Part shown: in pieces, positions 24,536-33,542 of the stretch
How the letters are laid out: each line of letters opens with the position of its first letter
How positions within the stretch are numbered: the stretch's first letter is position 1
Assembly (NCBI GenBank): GCA_031551135.1
Contig: JAVBOA010000026.1
Location: forward strand, 62,001 to 126,000
Source of the DNA: JAITVM01 sp031551135
GTDB lineage: Bacteria > Bacillota > Clostridia > Lachnospirales > JAITVM01
Direction: 5' to 3'
DNA: 64,000 bases
The notes under the pieces: model-generated
Told to the model about the DNA's origin: nothing
Database searches by the model: none
The model's input: the letters and a program-made list of their open reading frames with translations, nothing else
Program-made: the position numbers and the translations under genes

Positions 24536-26161
24536 ATGGCTAAAGATATTAAATTTGGTATAGAAGCTAGAACGGCTCTCGAGTCCGGTGTTAATAAACT
24601 TACTGATACAGTAAAAGTTACTTTAGGCCCAAAAGGCAGAAATGTTTTGTTGGACAAAAAATATGGTACTCCGCTTATAACAAATGACGGTGTAACAATC
24701 GCTAAAGAAATCGAATTGGAAGACGCTTTCGAAAACATGGGCGCTCAATTGGTAAAAGAAGTTGCTACAAAAACCAATGATGTTGCCGGTGACGGAACAA
24801 CAACCGCAACTGTTTTGGCGCAAGCGATGATTAGAGAAGGTTTGAAAAATATCGCAGCCGGAGCGAATCCGATTATTATCAGAAATGGTATGAATAAAGT
24901 TACAAAAGTTATTGTTGATTCTATTTATGCAATGAGCCAAAAAGTAGATGGAAAAAATCATATCGCTAAAGTTGCCGCTATTTCGGCGGGCGACGAAGAA
25001 GTTGGACTTATGATTTCCGACGCTATGGAAAAAGTTTCGGCAGATGGCGTTATTACCGTTGAAGAATCAAAAACAATGAATACCGAATTGGAATTAGTTG
25101 AAGGTATGCAGTTTGACAGAGGTTATTTATCCGCGTATATGTGTACAGATATGGAAAAAATGACTGCTCAGTTAGACGACCCTTATATTTTGATTACAGA
25201 TAAAAAAATCTCTAATATTCAAGATATTCTTCCGCTTTTAGAGCAAATCGTTCAATCAGGCGCAAGACTTCTTATTATCGCTGAAGATATCGAAGGCGAA
25301 GCTCTTACAACTTTGATTGTAAATAAATTAAGAGGTACATTTAATTGTGTGGCTGTTAAAGCTCCGGGATTCGGCGACAGAAGAAAAGCTATGTTAGAAG
25401 ATATTTCTATTTTAACAGGCGGTCAAGTGATTAGCGAAGAACTTGGTCTCGACCTTAAAGACGCGACTTTGGAAATGCTTGGACGCGCAAAAACTATTAA
25501 AGTTGAAAAAGAAAATACAATCATCGTTGACGGAAACGGCGATAAAAATAAAATTTCTGCAAGAGTTGCTCAAATCAGAGCGCAAATCGAAGAAACAACT
25601 TCTGATTTTGATAAAGAAAAATTGCAGGAAAGACTTGCAAAATTGGCAGGCGGCGTAGCTGTTATCAAAGTGGGCGCGGCTACAGAATCCGAATTAAAAG
25701 AAAAGAAATTGCGTATGGAAGATGCGCTTGCGGCTACTCGTGCGGCTGTTGAAGAAGGTATTGTTTGCGGCGGTGGTTCGGCGTATATTCACGCTTTGTC
25801 TGACGGCAGAGCTTTGGTTGAAACTCTTGTCGGAGACGAAAAAACCGGTGGAAATATTGTTTTAAAAGCACTCGAATCTCCTTTATACCAAATCGTAGAG
25901 AATGCCGGTGTTGAAGGCGCAGTTGTTGTAAATAAAGTTAAAGAACTTCAAAAAGATATGGGCTTTAACGCACTTACAGGCGAATATGTAAACATGATTG
26001 AAGAAGGAATTATCGACCCTACAAAAGTTGCAAGATCCGCTCTTCAAAACGCTACTTCTGTTGCTTCCACAATGCTTACTACCGAAGCAATCGTTGCTGA
26101 TATTAAAGAGCCGGAAGCTCCTATGATGCCACCGGGCGGCGGCGGAATGGGAATGATGTAA
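24536..26161 (+). CDS. groEL: Chaperonin GroEL
   Basis: 541 residues. Forms the double-ring ATP-dependent folding chamber. Typical sequences: AKDIKFGIEARTALESGVNKL, VTLGPKGRNVLLDKKYG, DVAGDGTTTATVLAQAM (nucleotide site with the catalytic Asp), EGMQFDRGYLSAYM, VKAPGFGDRRKAML, and the Gly-Met-rich tail GGGGMGMM. RBS AGGAGG. A terminator follows within 40 bp. Confidence 0.99.
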   Translation: MAKDIKFGIEARTALESGVNKLTDTVKVTLGPKGRNVLLDKKYGTPLITNDGVTIAKEIELEDAFENMGAQLVKEVATKTNDVAGDGTTTATVLAQAMIREGLKNIAAGANPIIIRNGMNKVTKVIVDSIYAMSQKVDGKNHIAKVAAISAGDEEVGLMISDAMEKVSADGVITVEESKTMNTELELVEGMQFDRGYLSAYMCTDMEKMTAQLDDPYILITDKKISNIQDILPLLEQIVQSGARLLIIAEDIEGEALTTLIVNKLRGTFNCVAVKAPGFGDRRKAMLEDISILTGGQVISEELGLDLKDATLEMLGRAKTIKVEKENTIIVDGNGDKNKISARVAQIRAQIEETTSDFDKEKLQERLAKLAGGVAVIKVGAATESELKEKKLRMEDALAATRAAVEEGIVCGGGSAYIHALSDGRALVETLVGDEKTGGNIVLKALESPLYQIVENAGVEGAVVVNKVKELQKDMGFNALTGEYVNMIEEGIIDPTKVARSALQNATSVASTMLTTEAIVADIKEPEAPMMPPGGGGMGMM

Positions 26162-26172
26162 TTAATAAATTT

Positions 26173-26203
26173 AAAGACGGTATATTTCTGCCGTCTTTTT
26201 TTG
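26173..26203 (+). terminator. Terminator of groESL
   Basis: Stem AAAGACGG (26173-26180) / CCGTCTTT (26191-26198), then TTTTT. Confidence 0.92.
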
Positions 26204-26210
26204 AATTTTT

Positions 26211-26239
26211 TTGAAAATAAAAATTCGCTGTGTTATAAT
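26211..26239 (+). promoter_or_regulatory. Promoter of the YugP-type peptidase gene
   Basis: TTGAAA at 26211-26216, 17-bp spacer, TATAAT at 26234-26239. Confidence 0.72.
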
Positions 26240-26312
26240 ACTTAATGATAAAATTACGTATATTTAAAAAATATAGTAATACTATTTATAAATTTTAAGC
26301 AGGTGAAAAATT

Positions 26313-26984
26313 ATGGCTGAGTTAGGAATTATTTTAGCACTACTTATTTCTTTGTATGCTCAATATAAGGTTAGCTCAAATTTCAACAAATTTAGTAAAG
26401 TGAAATCCGAAAAAGGTTATACCGGCGCAGAAGTTGCAAGAATATTATTAGAAAAAAACGGAATCAGCAACGTTACGGTTACAAAAGTTGCAGGCTCTCT
26501 GACAGACCATTTTGACCCGAGGAGCAATATTATAAGATTATCAGAGCCGGTTTATGACAGTACATCAATTGCGGCTATCGCTGTGGCGGCGCACGAAACG
26601 GGACACGCAATCCAGCACGATACGGGATATATTCCGCTGAACATCAGAAGCGGCATTTTTCCGGTAGCATCATTCGGTTCAAAATTGGGTATTTATTTAG
26701 TTATGATTGGCTTAGTAATCGGAAGCTTGGGAAATGTTTTTGTAAGCATTGGTATTTTGCTTTTTGCATTTTATGTAGCATTCAGTTTAATTACATTGCC
26801 GGTAGAGTTTAATGCCTCGAGCCGCGCGCTAAATATCCTGGAAGAGAATTACATTATATCGAATTCCGAAGTTTCTTCTGCAAAAAAAGTTTTATCAGCC
26901 GCCGCTTTGACATATGTGGCAGCAGCGCTGTCAGCAGTTTTTACATTATTGAGATATTTAAGCATGGCTTCCAGAAGACGCTAA
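26313..26984 (+). CDS. Membrane zinc metallopeptidase, YugP type
   Basis: 223 residues. The zinc motif HETGHAIQH (HExxH) lies near residue 94, after SLTDHFDPRSNIIRLSEPVY; LPVEFNASSRAL near residue 168 supplies the third ligand region typical of the family. Membrane segments occur at the N-terminus and around residues 115-160 and 195-215. Substrates are not established. RBS GCAGGTG, own promoter and terminator. Confidence 0.92.
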   Translation: MAELGIILALLISLYAQYKVSSNFNKFSKVKSEKGYTGAEVARILLEKNGISNVTVTKVAGSLTDHFDPRSNIIRLSEPVYDSTSIAAIAVAAHETGHAIQHDTGYIPLNIRSGIFPVASFGSKLGIYLVMIGLVIGSLGNVFVSIGILLFAFYVAFSLITLPVEFNASSRALNILEENYIISNSEVSSAKKVLSAAALTYVAAALSAVFTLLRYLSMASRRR

Positions 26985-26996
26985 TAAAATTATTAC

Positions 26997-27027
26997 AAAG
27001 GCTTCAATGATTTTTGGAGTCTTTTGT
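26997..27027 (+). terminator. Terminator after the YugP-type gene
   Basis: Stem AAAGGCTTC / GGAGTCTTT with two G-T pairs, then TTTG. Confidence 0.7.
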
Positions 27028-27103
27028 TTATGTATTATTGTTTTAAAGAAATAAAATTTTTCAGACAAATTCATTATTGTAATCGTATTTTTATTATAGG
27101 TTA

Positions 27104-27216
27104 TACTATTTTCATTTTGATAAGTAGAAAAAAATTTTTCACAGCGGAGCGTTTCGCGCAATGTTTCTAGCGCGAAATGAAATATTTTTTTCTACCCTTT
27201 ATATTGAAAATAGTAT
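27104..27216 (+). repeat. Family A palindromic repeat, full-length copy A4
   Basis: 113 bp. Inner hairpin TTTCGCGC / GCGCGAAA. Flanked by TTA on both sides (27101-27103, 27217-27219). Ends 24 bp before the next start codon. Confidence 0.88.
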
Positions 27217-27240
27217 TAATTACTTGTAGAGGTGAAAAAA

Positions 27241-27801
27241 ATGGACGATTTTAGAAATATGTTTGGGAAGATTACACAGAATATTACAAAAACATCCACA
27301 GGTGTTTTAAAATCAGTAAAGCTCTCTGTTAATTTAGCCAATGAAGAAGATAAATTAAAATCGATTTATTATGAAATTGGCAGAAAAGTACATGAAATAT
27401 ATGCTTACGGCGGCACTTTGGGTACTTTCTTTGATGAAAAATATCTGGAAATCACTGAATCCGAAAAACGTATAAAAGAACTTAAAGAGCAGATTGAAAA
27501 TTCTAAAGGGACAAAACTTTGTCCGAATTGCAGCCGCTCAATCTCCGATTCGGCGGTTTTTTGTCCGAAATGCGGGCATAAATTGACTTTCGAGGAAAGC
27601 AAAACAGAAACGCCGGCGGCGGAAATCAAACCGGAGATAAAGCCTGAAAACAAACAAGAAATTAAAATCGAGCCTACTCCTGTTGATATTGAAGAAAAGC
27701 CTGAAAATTTAGCAAATTCTGATATAAAAACCTGCTCTGCCTGCGGTCATCTCAATTCATCGTCAGATAGATTTTGTCTGGCTTGCGGCAGAAATTTGTA
27801 A
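27241..27801 (+). CDS. Double zinc-ribbon protein with helical N-terminus
   Basis: 186 residues, soluble. About 85 residues of amphipathic helix (EEDKLKSIYYEIGRKVHEIY) are followed by two zinc ribbons: CPNCSRSISDSAVFCPKCG near residue 91 and CSACGHLNSSSDRFCLACG at the C-terminus, joined by a Pro/Glu/Lys-rich linker. Start at ATG 27241 with AGAGGTG upstream. Function unknown; similar proteins are annotated only as zinc-ribbon domain proteins. The next gene appears to be a paralogue. Confidence 0.78.
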   Translation: MDDFRNMFGKITQNITKTSTGVLKSVKLSVNLANEEDKLKSIYYEIGRKVHEIYAYGGTLGTFFDEKYLEITESEKRIKELKEQIENSKGTKLCPNCSRSISDSAVFCPKCGHKLTFEESKTETPAAEIKPEIKPENKQEIKIEPTPVDIEEKPENLANSDIKTCSACGHLNSSSDRFCLACGRNL

Positions 27802-27873
27802 TAAAAGAAGTATTTTTTTGAAATAATCGCAGTCGATACGAAAACCGAATATTTCAAGCGGATTCTGAATGCA

Positions 27874-28353
27874 ATGTTGGGAGTGATTGATATTGCTAAA
27901 AATAAATTCCAAAGTTTTTTAGGTGACTTTGGAGATATGGCAAAGACAAAATATAACACCGCTATGCTTGAACATAAATTGAAATCTAATATTAATGAAC
28001 TGAATTTAATTTATAAATCAATCGGAATTTTAGTATATGAAAAAAAATTATCTGACGATAAAGATGCATTGAAATTATTCGCTTCGATCGAACATTACAA
28101 AAATATTATTACTCAAATAGAAAAATCTCTTTTGGAATTAAAAAAATCAGACGGCAGAACGGAAATTCCAGAAAAGCGGCAGACTGAAAAAATTGAGAAA
28201 GCCGATTATGCCAAACCGGTTTATGATGAACACGATTTGATTTTAACAAGAACAAACGACGGAATAAAGCTTGTTAGATTTTGTCCGAAATGCGACCACG
28301 CGAATGATTCGGATAAATCATTCTGCGAAAACTGTGGCGAAAAAATTCATTGA
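27874..28353 (+). CDS. Zinc-ribbon protein, paralogue of the preceding gene
   Basis: 159 residues: a helical region with INELNLIYKSIGILVYE, matching LKSIYYEIGRKVHE of its neighbour, then a charged linker and one zinc ribbon CPKCDHANDSDKSFCENCG at the end. No strong RBS precedes ATG 27874, and GTG 27883 is an alternative start, so the N-terminus is uncertain. Probably arose by duplication of the upstream gene with loss of one ribbon. A terminator follows. Confidence 0.72.
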   Translation: MLGVIDIAKNKFQSFLGDFGDMAKTKYNTAMLEHKLKSNINELNLIYKSIGILVYEKKLSDDKDALKLFASIEHYKNIITQIEKSLLELKKSDGRTEIPEKRQTEKIEKADYAKPVYDEHDLILTRTNDGIKLVRFCPKCDHANDSDKSFCENCGEKIH

Positions 28354-28490
28354 TAATACGGTTAAAAATAATGCTGTAAATACATAGTTTTTAATTTTTG
28401 TGTATACCGGCGGCGCAAAGTTTAAATATAAAATATAAAAATATATTGCAATATTATTTTTTTAGATTTACAATTAAATAGTTCGCTAAA

Positions 28491-28516
28491 ACCCAAATGT
28501 TATTTGGGTTTTTTGA
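28491..28516 (+). terminator. Terminator before the mcsA operon
   Basis: Stem AACCCAAAT / ATTTGGGTT with loop GTT, then TTTTT. Confidence 0.88.
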
Positions 28517-28525
28517 AAGATAGTT

Positions 28526-28552
28526 TTAGCACTCAAAAGGTTTTATGGCTAA
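28526..28552 (+). promoter_or_regulatory. CIRCE-like operator upstream of mcsA
   Basis: The left half TTAGCACTC (28526-28534) is a perfect CIRCE half-site; after exactly 9 bp comes TATGGCTAA, matching 6 of 9 bases of the right half (15 of 18 in total). It sits about 25 bp before the mcsA start. Suggests HrcA control of the clpC operon. Confidence 0.6.
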
Positions 28553-28575
28553 CAAAATGAATAGGAGGTTTTATT

Positions 28576-29076
28576 ATGCTTTGTGAAAAATGTAAATTAA
28601 ATGAAGCAACGGTTTTTTTTCAGCAAACAATTAACGGTGAGACAAAAGAGCATTTTTTATGTCCTGTTTGTGCGTCACTTAGCTATAGCGATATGTCATT
28701 TCAAAACTTGTTTCAAGGTTTTTTAAATAATTTTGTAAATAAAAATGGAATTGAGTTGGATAAACCAAATGCTCCTACAAAGAAATGCAGCTGCGGTTAT
28801 TCTTATAATGATATAAAAAATATCGGGAAATTAGGATGTAAAAATTGTTATACAACATTTAAGACTGAATTGGACGAAATAATCCGCTCTTTTCAAGGGG
28901 CAGGGAATCATACGGGAAAAACGCCTAAGAGACAGTTTGATAATATTGTTTTGGAAAAAAAATTGGATTTGCTTAAAATTAAATTAAAACAAAGAATTCA
29001 AAGCGAAGAATATGAAGAGGCGGCTAAAATTCGAGATGAAATAAGAAAAATCGAAGGAGGCAAAAACAATGGATAA
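28576..29076 (+). CDS. mcsA: Protein-arginine kinase activator McsA
   Basis: 166 residues. Two zinc-binding CXXC pairs (CEKCKLNEA...CPVCASL, and CSCGYSYNDIKNIGKLGCKNCY) and a C-terminal UVR motif (LKIKLKQRIQSEEYEEAAKIRDEIRKIE) are as in McsA. It activates the McsB kinase that tags proteins for ClpCP. RBS AGGAGG. First gene of mcsA-mcsB-clpC; ctsR, normally the first gene of this operon in Firmicutes, is not present upstream. Confidence 0.93.
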   Translation: MLCEKCKLNEATVFFQQTINGETKEHFLCPVCASLSYSDMSFQNLFQGFLNNFVNKNGIELDKPNAPTKKCSCGYSYNDIKNIGKLGCKNCYTTFKTELDEIIRSFQGAGNHTGKTPKRQFDNIVLEKKLDLLKIKLKQRIQSEEYEEAAKIRDEIRKIEGGKNNG

Positions 29077-30073
29077 ATGGTTTAATGAAGAAATTTCCAA
29101 TAAATCAATAATAATTTCCAGCCGTGTTCGGCTTGCGAGAAATTTAAAAAAATATCCCTTCTCGGTAAAGATTTCCGAAGAACAGGCATATGCTTTGCGC
29201 TCTGAGATTTTTGAAACACTGAAAGATTATGAAAATTTAGAGCTTATTCAAATGCAGGAAAAAGGAGATATCGAAAAATTATCGTTTTTTGAGCGGCACG
29301 CGGTCTCTCAGGATTTTTTGAATAATAATACGGATAAAGGGCTTGTTATTTCAAAGGACGAAAAAATAAGTATAATGATAAATGAGGAAGACCACATAAG
29401 GATTCAATCTGTTTTATCCGGCCAAAAACTTGACGAAGCCTTTGAAACAGCCGATAAAATAGATGATTATATAGAACAAAAACTGGATTATGCTTTTGAT
29501 AAAGACTATGGTTATTTGACCACATGCCCGACAAATGTCGGAACAGGCCTAAGAGCGTCGTTTATGGTGCATTTGCCGATGCTCTATAATTCCAACCAGC
29601 TTGGAACTTTGCTAAACTCTATCGGAAAATTCGGAATGACTGTACGGGGGATTTTTGGCGAGGGCACACAGCCTTTCGGGCATATATTTCAAATTTCCAA
29701 TCAGGTTACAATCGGAAAAAATGAAACGGAAATTATGAATGCACTAAAAAATATTACTAATCAATTGATTGATTACGAAAATAATTTGCGCGATAAAAAT
29801 TTGAAAGACCGTATCGTTTGGGAGGACAAAGTTTACCGTGCTTTGGGTACATTAAAATATTCACGTAAAATTTCGATTATTGAGGCCATGGAACTTTTGT
29901 CTTATGTTCGGCTTGGTGTTATCATGGAATTTATTGAGGATGAAAAATTCGGTTCGATTTACAATATTATGATGAATTGCCGCTCTGCAAATCTTCAGCT
30001 TTCTGTCGGCAAAAGCCTGAATGAGGAAGAAAAAGATATCGCAAGGGCAGAATATTTAAGAAAAGTATTGTAA
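29069..30073 (+). CDS. mcsB: Protein-arginine kinase McsB
   Basis: 334 residues with the phosphagen-kinase fold. It phosphorylates arginines on aberrant proteins, marking them for ClpC. SSRVRLARNLKKYPF, the catalytic-Cys region TTCPTNVGTGLRAS near residue 151, VRGIFGEG and the C-terminal YSRKISIIEAMELLSYVRLG are conserved. The start overlaps the mcsA stop by 8 bp with AAGGAGG inside mcsA, so translation is coupled. Confidence 0.96.
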   Translation: MDKWFNEEISNKSIIISSRVRLARNLKKYPFSVKISEEQAYALRSEIFETLKDYENLELIQMQEKGDIEKLSFFERHAVSQDFLNNNTDKGLVISKDEKISIMINEEDHIRIQSVLSGQKLDEAFETADKIDDYIEQKLDYAFDKDYGYLTTCPTNVGTGLRASFMVHLPMLYNSNQLGTLLNSIGKFGMTVRGIFGEGTQPFGHIFQISNQVTIGKNETEIMNALKNITNQLIDYENNLRDKNLKDRIVWEDKVYRALGTLKYSRKISIIEAMELLSYVRLGVIMEFIEDEKFGSIYNIMMNCRSANLQLSVGKSLNEEEKDIARAEYLRKVL

Positions 30074-30112
30074 TATATATATATACAAGAAGTTATTAGA
30101 GGAGGACTAAGT

Positions 30113-32557
30113 ATGCAATTTAGATTTACAAACAGCGCAAAAGAAGCGATTGATAAAGCCCGAGCCTCTGCGGCCGATATGGGCCATAGCCATGTGGGAA
30201 CAGAACATTTGGTATTGGGTTTATTAAAAATAAAAGAAGGCGTTGCGTGCAAAGCTTTGGAGAACCAAGGCATAAACGTAGAGGACGTTGAATATAGAAT
30301 AATCGAATTAGTCGGAACAGGAACTCAGCTTTCTGCGCCGCAGGATTTCACCCCAAGAACAAAAAGAATTTTGGAAAACTCATCTCACGAAGCTGTGCGA
30401 ATGGGAACGGGATATATTGGTACAGAGCATTTGCTTTTGGCTTTGATTAAAGAAAAAGACAGCATTGCTGTCAGGATTTTGTCGACGCTTAATATTAATG
30501 TTCAAAAACTTTATGATGATATTTTGAGTATGCTTGGCGAGGGCGATAAAAATCAAGGCGCAACGCCGATTTCTAAAAAAATGTCAGGGAATGTAAAATC
30601 GTCGACTCCGACTTTGGATAGCTTTAGCCGTGATTTCACGCAATTTGCGCTCGAGGGAAAATTTGACCCGATAATCGGAAGAGACATAGAAATAAACCGA
30701 GTTATTCAGATTTTGAGCCGTCGCACAAAAAATAATCCTTGTCTTGTCGGCGACCCCGGTGTCGGAAAAACCGCTATCGCAGAAGGTTTAGCACAAAAAA
30801 TCGTTTCGGGAAATGTGCCTGAATTATTAAAAAACAAACGCGTAATCGGTCTTGATTTATCGGCCATGGTTGCCGGCAGTAAATACCGCGGCGAATTTGA
30901 AGAACGTATTAAAAAAGTTTTGAACGAAGTAAGAAATTCGAATAATGTAATTTTGTTTATCGACGAGCTTCACACAATCATCGGTGCGGGTGCGGCAGAA
31001 GGTGCAATCGACGCAAGCAATATTTTAAAACCATCTTTGGCACGCGGTGAAATTCAGGTAATCGGCGCAACGACTTTAGAGGAATATCGAAAATATATCG
31101 AAAAAGATGCGGCTTTGGAAAGACGTTTTCAGCCGGTAACAATCGATGAGCCGAGCGAAGAAGAAGCCGTAGCAATGCTTAAAGGTTTGCGGGATAAATA
31201 CGAAGCTCATCACAATGTGAAAATCACAGATGATGCGATTGCCGCGGCAGTGAAATTATCTGCAAGATATATTAATGACAGGTTTTTGCCTGATAAAGCT
31301 ATAGATTTAGTTGACGAAGCGGCTTCGAAAGTAAGATTAAAAACTTATACTGCGCCGCCGAAAGTTAAAGAATTGGAAGAAAAACTTCAAGAATTGGAAA
31401 AAGAAAAAGAAGCGGCAATCAAAACGGAAGCTTTTGAGAAAGCCAGCAAAATAAAGCAAAAACAGGATAAAATAAAATCGGATTTGGACAAAGCAATGAC
31501 TTCATGGGCGGCGAAAAATACGAAAGCCACACAGGTTGTGGACGAAGAACAAATTGCAATAATTCTTTCGGAATGGACGAAAATTCCGGTAACGAGATTG
31601 AAACAGGAGGAAAGTGAAAATCTTGTTAATCTCGAAAAAATCCTGCATAAGCGTGTAATCGGTCAAGATGAAGCGGTAACAAGCGTTTCCAGAGCCATCC
31701 GCCGTGGCAGAGTAGGGCTGAAAAATCCAAAACGTCCAATCGGTTCGTTCTTGTTTTTAGGACCGACCGGTGTTGGTAAAACAGAATTATCCCGTGCTTT
31801 ATCCGAAATTTTATTCGGCAATGATGACGCAATGATAAGGGTGGATATGTCCGAATATATGGAAAAACACAGCGTCAGCAAATTGATAGGCTCTCCTCCG
31901 GGATATGTAGGATACGACGACGGCGGTCAGCTCAGTGAAAAAATCCGCCGCAAACCGTATTCCGTAATTTTGTTTGATGAAATCGAAAAAGCTCATCCGG
32001 ATGTGTTTAATATTCTCTTGCAAGTTTTAGACGACGGACATATTACGGACGCACAGGGAAGAAAAATAGATTTCAAAAACAGCGTTATTATCATGACCAG
32101 CAATGCGGGCGCAAGAAATATCATAAATCCAAAACGTATGGGATTTATCTCGAAAGACGACGAAAAAGCGAATTACGAAGAAATGAAACACTCTGTAATG
32201 GAAGAAGTCAAAAAAATATTTAAGCCCGAATTTTTAAATAGAATCGATGATATTGTTGTATTCCACGTTCTGACAAAAGATAATATCAAATCAATAGCCG
32301 CAAATATGATCAAAGAAGTGACAGACAGAATAAAAGAAAATCTTTCGATAGACGTGCAGATTTCTGATGATGCAATTTCTTATATTGCGGATGAAGGATA
32401 TGACCAAGATTACGGCGCAAGACCGCTAAGGCGCGCGATCCAAAATAAAATTGAAGATTATTTTGCCGAACAGGTTTTGGACGGAAAATTTAAAGAAGGA
32501 GACTCTGTTCAAATAGGTATGAATGATGGTAAAATAAATATAGTTCCGCAAGCATAA
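30113..32557 (+). CDS. clpC: ATP-dependent Clp protease ATP-binding subunit ClpC
   Basis: 814 residues, standard for ClpC. Order: two N-terminal Clp-N repeats (residues 1-145, with SHVGTEHLVLGLL and GYIGTEHLLLAL), first AAA domain (Walker A GDPGVGKTAIAEG, Walker B VILFIDELHTI), a middle domain with a UVR-type coiled coil around residues 420-470, second AAA domain (GPTGVGKTELSRALSE, SVILFDEIEKAHPDVF) and the D2 small domain. It unfolds arginine-phosphorylated and adaptor-bound proteins for ClpP. RBS GGAGGA. Third gene of the mcs operon. Confidence 0.98.
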   Translation: MQFRFTNSAKEAIDKARASAADMGHSHVGTEHLVLGLLKIKEGVACKALENQGINVEDVEYRIIELVGTGTQLSAPQDFTPRTKRILENSSHEAVRMGTGYIGTEHLLLALIKEKDSIAVRILSTLNINVQKLYDDILSMLGEGDKNQGATPISKKMSGNVKSSTPTLDSFSRDFTQFALEGKFDPIIGRDIEINRVIQILSRRTKNNPCLVGDPGVGKTAIAEGLAQKIVSGNVPELLKNKRVIGLDLSAMVAGSKYRGEFEERIKKVLNEVRNSNNVILFIDELHTIIGAGAAEGAIDASNILKPSLARGEIQVIGATTLEEYRKYIEKDAALERRFQPVTIDEPSEEEAVAMLKGLRDKYEAHHNVKITDDAIAAAVKLSARYINDRFLPDKAIDLVDEAASKVRLKTYTAPPKVKELEEKLQELEKEKEAAIKTEAFEKASKIKQKQDKIKSDLDKAMTSWAAKNTKATQVVDEEQIAIILSEWTKIPVTRLKQEESENLVNLEKILHKRVIGQDEAVTSVSRAIRRGRVGLKNPKRPIGSFLFLGPTGVGKTELSRALSEILFGNDDAMIRVDMSEYMEKHSVSKLIGSPPGYVGYDDGGQLSEKIRRKPYSVILFDEIEKAHPDVFNILLQVLDDGHITDAQGRKIDFKNSVIIMTSNAGARNIINPKRMGFISKDDEKANYEEMKHSVMEEVKKIFKPEFLNRIDDIVVFHVLTKDNIKSIAANMIKEVTDRIKENLSIDVQISDDAISYIADEGYDQDYGARPLRRAIQNKIEDYFAEQVLDGKFKEGDSVQIGMNDGKINIVPQA

Positions 32558-32686
32558 TTAAAATCACATAAAAAATTAACATTCACGGCAGCCCGAAAGA
32601 TTTTTTTAGGGCTGCCGAAATTGAACAAGATAGTTAAAAAAAGATTACATAATAGTATTAATCAATTATAATAGAGGTGGATTTCA

Positions 32687-33046
32687 TTGTTATTAACAGA
32701 GGTTGCTGAAGTTTTAAATGCTAAAGTTTTGGCTTGTGAAGAAAAGATGTACAGAGAAGTATTAATTGGTTGCGGTTCTGATTTGATGAGCGATGTTTTA
32801 GCATTTTCAAAAGAAAAGGCGATTTTGCTGACAGGACTTTTAAATCAGCAGGTTATCAGAACAGCGGAAATGATGGATTTTAAAGCCGTTGTTTTTGTCA
32901 GAGGAAAAACTCCGGGAGATGAAATTTTGCAAATGGCAAACGAGCGCAGTATTGTTGTGTTAAATACGCAATTTTCTTTGTTCGCCGCTTGCGGTTTGCT
33001 GTATTCAAACGGTTTAGAAGGAGATATTTATAAATATGAAACTTAA
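32687..33046 (+). CDS. DRTGG domain protein
   Basis: 119 residues starting at TTG 32687 (AGAGGTGG 7 bp upstream). The pattern LTEVAEVLNAKVL, LIGCGSDLMSDVLAFSKEKAILLTGLLNQQVIRTAEMMDFKAVVFVRGKTPGDEILQMANERSIVVLNTQFSLFAACGLLY follows stand-alone DRTGG-type proteins. These accompany FeFe-hydrogenase-like genes in Clostridia; their ligand is unknown. First gene of a five-gene operon; overlaps the next gene by 11 bp. Confidence 0.8.
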   Translation: MLLTEVAEVLNAKVLACEEKMYREVLIGCGSDLMSDVLAFSKEKAILLTGLLNQQVIRTAEMMDFKAVVFVRGKTPGDEILQMANERSIVVLNTQFSLFAACGLLYSNGLEGDIYKYET

Positions 33047-33446
33047 ATATCAAGTCGCGAAGGAAGACTTTTCGAATGCAGGAGAAGCCTCCAGCGATTT
33101 TAAACGTGTGTTGAAAAAAATCGGGATTCCTTCCTCGATTATACGTAAAATTGCCATTGCAATGTATGAAGCGGAAATAAATATGGTCATACATGCAGAT
33201 GGAGGTTTGATTGAAGCTGAAGTTCTGCCGGAAAAAGTTTTGATTAAATTAATGGATAAAGGCCCCGGAATCCCTGATGTAAATCTTGCTATGCAGGAAG
33301 GATTTTCTACGGCTACCGATGAAATACGAAATCTCGGTTTCGGTGCCGGTATGGGTTTGCCGAATATGAAAAGAAACAGTGACTTTTTGAAAATAGATTC
33401 TGTTGTCGGCGAAGGAACTACGGTAGAAATATCAGTAAATTTATAG
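33036..33446 (+). CDS. Anti-sigma-factor-like ATP-binding protein (HATPase, SpoIIAB/RsbW type)
   Basis: 136 residues. GHKL ATPase motifs are visible: the N-box MYEAEINMVIHADGG near residue 49, the G1 box MDKGPGIPDVNLAM near residue 73, and the G2 box FGAGMGLPNMKRNSD near residue 108. Alone, without a kinase dimerisation domain, it fits the serine kinase / anti-sigma type. It overlaps the DRTGG gene by 11 bp and precedes the hydrogenase-like gene. Whether it has a sigma-factor partner is unknown; none is in the window. Confidence 0.85.
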   Translation: MKLKYQVAKEDFSNAGEASSDFKRVLKKIGIPSSIIRKIAIAMYEAEINMVIHADGGLIEAEVLPEKVLIKLMDKGPGIPDVNLAMQEGFSTATDEIRNLGFGAGMGLPNMKRNSDFLKIDSVVGEGTTVEISVNL

Positions 33447-33542
33447 ATTGAATATATTCAAGAAATATTGATAAAAAGGCTGTTTGGCTTTTGTTATTCA
33501 AACTAAAAATCAAATAGCTCAAAAAGTAAGCAGGTGATTTTT

